Of a stretch of 64,000 nucleotides of DNA, positions 60,252 to 64,000 are shown one piece after another. Position 1 is the first letter of the stretch; each line of letters starts with the position of its first letter. Made by a program: the position numbers and the translations under genes. This DNA is from Adiantum capillus-veneris. Taxonomy: Eukaryota; Streptophyta; Polypodiopsida; Polypodiales; Pteridaceae. The notes beneath the pieces are model-generated. The model worked only from the letters and a program-made list of their open reading frames with translations. It searched no databases and was not told the origin of the DNA. The stretch lies in NCBI GenBank assembly GCA_014529385.2, contig CM043960.1:29750396-29814395 (forward strand), given 5' to 3'.

Positions 60252-61168
60252 TCACTCCACTCGGATCATGAGTGGTTTCTTACCCTGTGGGTTTGCTTGA
60301 GTATCCTTCCTTATTTTTCTCGATGTTCGAGACATTTTTGAATTTTTGTTTGAAGGATATCTGCCAGTTATTTTGTCCTTGACACAATCACTTGCATCTA
60401 TCTGCATCAGGTATTGTGTTCTAGTACAGACTGATGGCATAGGTTGTGTTTTCATGTTTCTGGTGTCTCTTTTTTGTCTATACCATTTTTGCCTTCTTGA
60501 TTTATGGTTTGGAAAGTCAAAAAAACTATTCCTCCCCTCCTTTTAAGAGTAGCTTAGCTCTCATATGCTCCTTTTCTGACCCCGAATCTTCTGAGGTAGC
60601 TGAGTGTTCATCTAACTCATCAGTTGCATCGTAATAGAGGTCTGAAAATACTTGTTGAGCTTTCATTATGTCATTGGGTTCCTGATCTTCATCTTCAATG
60701 TTGAGGATTGATTTCGATGGGAATTATGTCGTAGCCATCCTCATCGCAAAATTGAGTAGGCATAGACGTATTCACACATACATCCATAGTCGCTAAAATT
60801 TGAGTCCATTCAAATGGCTCAAACAAATGCTCTGGAAAGGGTTCAAGTACATAAGCTTCGTCTATGCAGTCCCTTTCTAGGATACATTCTTCTCGTCTTA
60901 AACCTCCATTTTCTGAAGCTCTACACATCCAAATAGGAGTGTCCTTGTTTAACCAGGATGGAAGCTTGGTTTCAGCCGAAGAGACTTAATCAAACTCCTG
61001 TATGGGCGTTTTCAAGACATCTCTATAAGTGTGATCTTTTAGATTTACTCTGGTTATAAATCCCACTTGCTTCAAGTACAGATAATTGTTTCCTCAATCT
61101 TGGATAAGTTGTACCTGTCGCATGAAAGGTCTTCCCAATACGATTTCATAGTTGAGTTTTTTTTCCAA
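60252..61168 (-). pseudogene. G2 protease C-terminus and protease-RT linker
   Basis: On the minus strand from 61168: FGKKLNYEIVLGRPFMRQVQ, the flap-distal and LGRP part of a retropepsin, then a linker (VGFITRVNLKDHTYRDVL; CIDEAYVLEPFPEHLFEPFE) with several stops down to 60252. It completes the protease whose active-site half ends at 42475 on the other strand. Confidence 0.8.
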
Positions 61169-62039
61169 AGTGAATATCCGTAAAGCTCAACAATGTTTCT
61201 CAAATTTGTATTTAATTTAGTAATCTAAATTAAATACTTTCACTCAATACGACACCATTTCTAAAAGAACATATTTATATTGCACCAAAATGAGTATATA
61301 TACAAAAGCATTTATACAGGATTTCATCCTCATGAAAAAAATTACAAAGAGAGAAAATGTTGTTGTTGCCAGGCTTCTCTTACAAATATGTGTCTTCCTA
61401 ATCTCGAGATTCATAAACACTTGAGTCTGTGTGTGTCTAGGATACCAGGGAAGATTGAAGTACTTTGTAAAGGGCTTTTCTAAGAGCTCCTAGAGAGTAC
61501 CTATTGGTTTAAGAATCTACACAAATCTACTGTAAGGTTCTTCACGGACCAAGAATAGAGTGTTTTCCATCTCTGCACATGGTTACTTGTTCATGTCTCC
61601 TCAAAACAAATTGACTCTCTAAGTGAACACCAGCTTTTGTGAGCACAAAGGGATAAAGTACAAAATGATATCATCCCAATAATCTAGTGAAAACTATACA
61701 AAGAAGAAATTAGAAGGAGAATCTTTGATAAATCTCCATAAATAACGTAACTTACTTGCATTCTGAGACTCAATCACATGTTATGCAACCCTAGATGGTG
61801 CCCCAAAGCCACCAACAAAATATCACACCCAAATGTAAGCTCTCTGCTTACTTTTGATGATAGAGGTGTAAAGCCCTAGACATTGAAAGTCATAAAGAGG
61901 CTGATTTTTTTCAGCATGATAAACTTAGAGATGGAGATGATGTTAAGCTCTAAATGTAAACTACAAGGACAATTTTATTACATTCTATCTTTACATTGGA
62001 GATGAACCCTTGCAATGACCACTCACCATTTACATCTCA
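61169..62039. other. unassigned region
   Basis: AT-rich sequence without a recognisable gene, from the inversion edge to the start of the second E1-like terminus. Part may belong to that element. Confidence 0.35.
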
Positions 62040-62803
62040 TGTTGTTGTGGCATGTAAGTCATTTGAGCTTACACTTTCTCCACCTTTGGGAGTAGAGGTT
62101 TTCATGTAGTGTAAGTGAATGAAAGTAGGAGGAGGAGGATCTTTGCAATGGAGATGAGAGAAGGAGAGGAGCTAACTTTGTGTGAAAATATGTGGTGCAC
62201 AAGGGGAGGAGATAGGGGAGGAGCTTGCTTGGTGTTACAATGGAGGTGGGAGAAAGCAAACACATAGATAATGTTGGACTATAGGGGGTGCATGTGGATG
62301 TTGTAATAATGGAGAGCTTGGAAAAGGGTTTGTAGAGAGAGAAAACCACTTTTTAGCTATAGAATAGGTTTGGAGGGTGGAAAGTGATGTTTCGATTTTT
62401 TTAATAAAAAATTTAATTTTTGGGGGATTTTTGTGCATGTTTTTTACTTTTGGAGGTCAAAAATGGTTTTTCGACCATGAAATAGATTTGATGAACTTCT
62501 AAGGAGGGAAATTCTAAAATTTGTTTTTTATTTTAATTTCAAATGTTTAGTGTATTTCTGGATCCGAGCCAAAAAGTGGGGGGAAAGAGGTGAAAGTGCT
62601 CCCCCCCCCCCCCCTCCCTGCCTTCCCCCTAGCCTCCTCCCTTATCTTTTCACTAGGTAAGAGGCCATTAAGAGGTGTAAGGCTATTTTGTTCTCCTACT
62701 TTTTTGAGGGTATAGAGTGTGTCCACCACCCTCTTCCTATTGGTTGGAATCTAATTAACCTCGGTCCTAAAGGGCCTTTAGAGGGTTCATATTTCTCCTA
62801 ATG
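62040..62803 (-). repeat. second terminus of the E1 family (inverted)
   Basis: Reversed, it is colinear with the first 700 bases of E1: terminal repeat (CATTAGGAGAAATATGAACC), GGTTAATTAGA, AGAGGGTGGTGGACACACTC, CTCTTACCTAGTGA, a poly-G run (62601-62614 as poly-C) and the CATTG/AAGCAAGCTCC-rich inner part. The opposite terminus is not found in the window, so the copy is truncated or its other end has been lost. Confidence 0.8.
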
Positions 62804-63499
62804 ACAATGACTCCTCATAAATTACTTTGCTTCCTAATATGCTTGCGACAACTTGGCATGGAGAGATTCTGAGTGTGAGAAGATGTATGTATCTTGATTT
62901 GCTAGCATATAGTTTGTTCAAAAACATTTGAATAACAACTCCATGGTGGGTAATTTAAGATCTTGGGTGGGCTCATGCTAATTATGATCGATGCAAGTAC
63001 TTTTGTAAAAAACTTCTCAAGAAATATAGATGTGATATATACACCCAAAAAGAGTTCGACCTTCATGTGTGCAACTATGATTCTAGAGAATAGAGCACCT
63101 TGAATGCTACCTTTATGTGGCTCTCACATTGCCTTTGTAGAACTATATATTGATGCCACACCTCTGGTTTTGCCCTTTGTGTTTACAAGACATTCCACAT
63201 AGTGGAAAGTATTGTGGGAAATCCAAAAAGGAATTTGAGAAAATCTCTCCCTCCTCTCATCATGTTGCTTTTAGGATTTTTTTAAATGGTTTGTTTTTTT
63301 TGCAAAACTCACAATTGTGAGTGGATAGTATTAAGAACATCAGGAACATCAGAAACGTACACCAACCTCGAGCTCAAACCGAGCCTTGAGGGTCACAGGA
63401 TTACAAGTTCTCTGCTTGATAGAGAAACCACAACTACTCCTAGGCTTTACTTATTACAAGATGTCATCATGATATGTATTGTTCTAGACCAGTCCTCTG
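62804..63499. other. unassigned region
   Basis: No gene or repeat recognised. Confidence 0.35.
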
Positions 63500-63960
63500 A
63501 GGCTTGTTTACCTCCGATCATGTGGATCGTCACTCTGCTTTCTTGTATGATTTCACAAAAAGCTTGCCACAGCCAGATCCCCCTCAAACACCCGGCGGTT
63601 CCTTGCTTGCCAAATGTGGTTTCCAAAAGAGGCTACTCCCGGGCCATCTCCAAACATCCCATTCAAAGTTGGATTCACAAATTGGCATCGCCACTTTCTC
63701 AAGATCTTTCATCACCCTGCAGACTAGTAAGATCTCAAAGCCATTCAGTTGAAATTGGATGGCAAAAGAGTCAGCAGTTTTCTAACACTTCCTGTTGCCA
63801 TCCCAAAATTTCTCTAGTCGAACTAGCCCCTTATTATTCACATTTCTGGCCATTTTTATCAAAAAGGGACTTTGCGGCGGCCCCTATATTCTAGAAATCC
63901 ACGGGGATCAATGCAAAATGGAGTTCTCAAAGTATCTGGTTGCTTCCCACCATTCAAAAA
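63500..63960 (-). pseudogene. possible LINE ORF2 C-terminal remnant
   Basis: On the minus strand, near 63655-63580, the peptide GVASFGNHIWQARNRRVFEG matches the W-x-ARNRRVFEG pattern common at the end of plant LINE polyproteins. Neighbouring segments in other frames (EIIQESRVTIHMI; FEILLVCRVMKDLEKVAM) may extend it with frameshifts. No RT or endonuclease domain is present and the window ends soon after. Tentative. Confidence 0.35.
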
Positions 63961-64000
63961 CCTCAGCTGCTCTTTTGCACTTCCTCATTATCTCCCCTGA

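Larger units (their letters stand above)
45994..61168 (-). mobile_element. G2 right part, inverted (protease C-terminus to 3' LTR)
   Basis: Minus strand, from 61168 down: protease C-terminus, RT, RNase H, [DNA transposon E1, 48781-58567], integrase zinc modules, extra 3' reading frames, polypurine tract, 3' LTR and the target duplication TTTGT (plus strand ACAAA, 45989-45993). It continues the element that starts at 28655. The protease halves abut without overlap. Confidence 0.85.

Noticed and set aside
1-64000. CRISPR arrays, rRNA genes, prokaryotic operons
   Set aside because: No regularly spaced repeat array, rRNA sequence or bacterial gene organisation was seen.

Overview
The window is a repeat-rich stretch of a land-plant nuclear genome. 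Evidence: GT-AG introns, Ty1/copia and Ty3/gypsy elements primed by initiator tRNA-Met, long microsatellites, and one ten-exon gene whose product belongs to a plant multi-pass membrane protein family. The style of the gypsy pol genes makes me suspect a seed-free plant (fern, lycophyte or moss), but that is inference only. I see no prokaryotic, organellar or viral genome.

Layout. 1-2905 is a gypsy element (G0, minus strand) with an internal deletion. 4723-9891 (+) is the only gene that looks like an intact host gene; all ten exons join in frame (632 codons). 9892-13509 holds a dispersed repeat (R1), decayed coding-like sequence and a tandem duplication. 13510-27665 is a gypsy element (G1, minus, target duplication TCATG), itself interrupted by a copia element (C1, 19953-24757, duplication AAATC) and a miniature LTR element (25048-25880, duplication ATTAT). 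From 27911 a second R copy (R2) is broken by a larger gypsy element, G2. G2 starts at 28655 on the plus strand (LTR, leader, gag, half a protease, to about 42476). Its remainder lies on the minus strand from about 61168 down to its other LTR at 45994-46850. The two LTRs carry matching target duplications (TTTGT and, inverted, ACAAA) and R2 continues on the far side, so about 18.7 kb appears inverted.

Two insertions in G2 are the highlights. At 32714-39971 a three-LTR composite (copia - gypsy gag fragment - copia) sits between CTTGA duplications, as if a read-through, template-switched transcript had retrotransposed. At 48781-58567 a 9.8-kb DNA transposon (E1) with terminal inverted repeats separates the G2 RNase H from its integrase zinc finger. 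E1 carries two unknown plus-strand genes, a pair of long hairpins, a minus-strand gene for a 298-residue protein with a complete histone H3 fold and an H3-like start (MARTKQTA), and a broken multi-exon transposase-like gene. A DNA transposon carrying a long-tailed histone H3 is the most unusual system here.

The window ends with a second terminus of the E1 family (to 62803) and a possible LINE remnant. Most transposon genes are broken; the host gene, the H3-like gene and the reverse transcriptase of G2 are the best-preserved reading frames.
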